Positions 14,766 through 16,038 of a stretch of 16,038 nucleotides of DNA are shown piece after piece. Within the stretch, counting starts at the first letter, position 1; each line of letters starts with the position of its first letter. The notes beneath the pieces were generated by a model. That model made no database searches and had not been told where the DNA came from. It saw only the letters and a list, made by a program, of their open reading frames with translations. Source of the stretch: FEN-1250 sp039918615 (GTDB taxonomy: Bacteria; Gemmatimonadota; Gemmatimonadetes; Gemmatimonadales; Gemmatimonadaceae); contig JBDSHG010000056.1 in assembly GCA_039918615.1 (NCBI GenBank), forward strand, positions 1 through 16,038, written 5' to 3'. A program made the position numbers and the translations under genes.

Positions 14766-14795
14766 CTCTCTCGCTGCGGACTGCCAGCGAGAGAG
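14766..14795. terminator. 11-bp stem-loop adjacent to the large inverted repeat
   Basis: CTCTCTCGCTG (14766-14776) pairs with CAGCGAGAGAG (14785-14795) over an 8-nt loop. Read on the plus strand it is followed by TTTAG, a poor U-tract. Read on the minus strand it comes directly after the 14822 gene and before the 18-bp stem. The tandem arrangement suggests a joint terminator or processing region. Confidence 0.4.
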
Positions 14796-14821
14796 TTTAG
14801 CACGCCCCGTGCCGAAATTTC

Positions 14822-16038
14822 CTAGATTCGCCGTGGCGGCTTGTCGTCGTGCTCGGGCTGCTTCGGCTTCTCCTCCGTCTGCACACGGCGACGCTCAGGC
14901 GCGGCGCGCTCGTCGGTCTGCCGCGTCGGCGCCGCGACCTGCGGCGGCTGCGGCCTCTCGCCCTGTGCGGGCGACTTCCTCTCGTCGATCACGCGCGGCG
15001 GCGGTGCATCCGTTCGCGCGGTGGGACGCGCGTTCGGCGGCGAGGCGGTCTGCGCAGCAGCAACCGGACGCGAATTCGGATTCGGCTCCTGGATTGTGTG
15101 CGCGGGGCTGCCGTTTAGAGATCCGTTCACGGGCGACGGCCCATCCGTGTGCGACATCGGACGGTCGGGCGTGTTCGGCACTGGACGCACGTTCGTGTTC
15201 GGCTCCGTGCGCGGCATCGGACGCACGTTCGTGTTCGGCTCCGTGCGCGGCATCGGACGCACGTTCGTGTTCGGCTCCGTGCGCGGCATCGGACGCACGT
15301 TCGTGTTCGGCGGCGTGTTCGGCTGTGCGACCGGCTGTGTCGCCCGCTGTCCCATCGGCCGAGCGACTGGTGCATGCTGCTCGTCGTTCGGCTGCGAGCG
15401 AACATTGATGTTCGGCCGCGTGCTCGGAGCGGGCCGAGTGTTGGGCACGGAGCGCACGGTCGTGTTCGGTGCTCCATTGTTCGGTCCGACCGTGTGCGCA
15501 GGCGCGGCGGTGGACGAGCCGTTCACCGGCGCGGGACCATCCGTGTGCGAGACGCCGCGCGTGATGGCCGAGCGGGGCGCACCGCGCGTCTGCGAGATCG
15601 GAAGCGGTGCGACGGGCTTGTCGCCCGTGGTGGTGAGCCGCGACGCGTACGACTGGAATGCGGCGGGGCGCGGAGGCGGCGTGTTCTTCCACACCACCCG
15701 GCGCGCTTGCGTCGCCTCTGGGGGACGACGCACATCTGGCGCACCCTGACGACGGATGAGCACACTCTGCTGCGTTGGCGTCACGGGCGCGCCGTCGCCG
15801 ACGATGCGCGCCGAGCGCGCCTGGTCAACGGGGACGACGATGGCGTTGCGTCCGATGCGACGCGAGCCGGAGAACTGATCCTGCCCGACTGCTGTTGTCG
15901 CACCCTGCACCCCGCGATTGCGATACGTGATGTTCGTGACGTTGACGTTCGTGATGTTGATGTTCGTGATGTTCACGTTCGTGACGTTCACGCGGCGAAC
16001 GTACCGATCGCTCACGTGGTACGCGGGACGATAGACCT
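14822..16038 (-). CDS. Repeat-rich secreted-type protein, DUF6600-like C-terminal part (N-terminus outside window)
   Basis: The frame is open to the right edge; codons before the GTG at 16015 still read VYRPAYH in phase, so the true start lies outside. At least 404 residues are visible. The first visible part, YRPAYHVSDRYVRRVNVTN, continues into VNITN-INITN-VNVTN repeats, like the region after the Trp-rich repeats of DUF6600/FecR-associated proteins. After residue 100 it becomes low-complexity Pro/Thr/Asn/Arg sequence with 12-residue repeats (RPMPRTEPNTNV) and two copies of an SHTDGP-(A/S)-PVNGS block. The C-terminus is charged (EEKPKQPEHDDKPPRRI). Extended, disordered and surface- or periplasm-exposed structure is likely. 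The function is unknown; DUF6600 assignment is from resemblance only. It is likely upstream of the kinase on the same strand, 131 bp away. Confidence 0.75.
   Translation of the reverse strand, partial: VYRPAYHVSDRYVRRVNVTNVNITNINITNVNVTNITYRNRGVQGATTAVGQDQFSGSRRIGRNAIVVPVDQARSARIVGDGAPVTPTQQSVLIRRQGAPDVRRPPEATQARRVVWKNTPPPRPAAFQSYASRLTTTGDKPVAPLPISQTRGAPRSAITRGVSHTDGPAPVNGSSTAAPAHTVGPNNGAPNTTVRSVPNTRPAPSTRPNINVRSQPNDEQHAPVARPMGQRATQPVAQPNTPPNTNVRPMPRTEPNTNVRPMPRTEPNTNVRPMPRTEPNTNVRPVPNTPDRPMSHTDGPSPVNGSLNGSPAHTIQEPNPNSRPVAAAQTASPPNARPTARTDAPPPRVIDERKSPAQGERPQPPQVAAPTRQTDERAAPERRRVQTEEKPKQPEHDDKPPRRI
15183..15311 (-). repeat. 36-bp tandem repeats in the low-complexity gene
   Basis: Three perfect 36-bp copies start at 15183, 15219 and 15255. 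A fourth is cut after 21 nt (15291-15311). They encode a 12-residue repeat, NTNVRPMPRTEP, and keep the frame. The exact identity marks recent expansion, and the copy number is likely to vary between strains. Confidence 0.93.
15926..15991 (-). repeat. Short degenerate repeat encoding (V/I)N(V/I)TN pentapeptides
   Basis: About 4.5 imperfect 15-bp units encode VNVTN-VNITN-INITN-VNVTN-IT. The DNA has diverged more than the peptide, so selection appears to hold the alternating Val/Ile-Asn pattern, compatible with a stacked beta-strand. Confidence 0.7.

Larger units (their letters stand above)
14691..14821. other. Intergenic segment with two adjacent hairpins
   Basis: This 131-bp gap separates two minus-strand genes. 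It is mostly filled by an 18-bp stem-loop (14721-14764) and an 11-bp stem-loop (14766-14795). No small open frame is supported. Confidence 0.5.

Noticed and set aside
15183..15311. CRISPR array suggested by 36-bp repeat length
   Set aside because: Copies are directly adjacent without spacers and encode a 12-residue protein repeat.
16013..16015. GTG at 16015 as the start of the repeat-rich minus-strand gene
   Set aside because: The frame is open to the window edge with family-like sequence (YRPAYH) before it, so the true start is outside.

Overview
The window is GC-rich, densely packed bacterial chromosome. There are secreted multihaem cytochromes, an outer-membrane beta-barrel and many Ala/Arg-rich proteins, so the host is a diderm. 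The style of the gene families (giant CxxCH-repeat cytochromes, a zinc-ribbon membrane protein, secreted TPR proteins, a DUF6600-like protein with a low-complexity tail) suggests Gemmatimonadota or a relative such as Acidobacteriota. This placement is inference; no rRNA or other marker gene is present.

Layout. 2-73 is the 3' end of an unidentified gene. From 301 to 8102 five plus-strand genes are packed almost without gaps: a five-helix membrane protein with two 14-residue-spaced histidine pairs (probable di-haem cytochrome b), a membrane-anchored zinc-ribbon/ferredoxin/FAD-NAD(P) flavoprotein, a 23-CxxCH secreted cytochrome, a 22-CxxCH secreted cytochrome built partly of 73-residue tandem repeats, and an outer-membrane beta-barrel ending in aromatic-Arg-Phe. 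Junctions are a 3-nt gap, an approximately 17-nt overlap, a 4-nt ATGA overlap and a 1-nt TGATG overlap, so this reads as one operon.

Taken together these genes look like a complete route for electrons between cytoplasmic NAD(P)H, the inner membrane, the periplasm and the outer membrane. They carry 45 predicted c-haems plus two likely b-haems. The arrangement resembles porin-cytochrome conduits in principle, but it has an unusual, apparently circularly permuted flavoprotein at its cytoplasmic end. Direction (extracellular respiration or electron uptake) cannot be told from sequence.

From 8119 to 10544 the DNA looks damaged or in transition. A zinc-ribbon membrane protein gene is cut by an in-frame TAG that overlaps a perfect Shine-Dalgarno motif, and a secreted TPR protein gene carries one TAG and two frameshifts. 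From 10723 a short-chain dehydrogenase/reductase (plus strand) converges with a 1053-residue hybrid sensor kinase lacking a receiver domain (CHASE3-PAS-PAS-GAF-PAS-HisKA-HATPase, minus strand). Two strong hairpins separate the kinase from a minus-strand, repeat-rich DUF6600-like gene that runs off the right edge.
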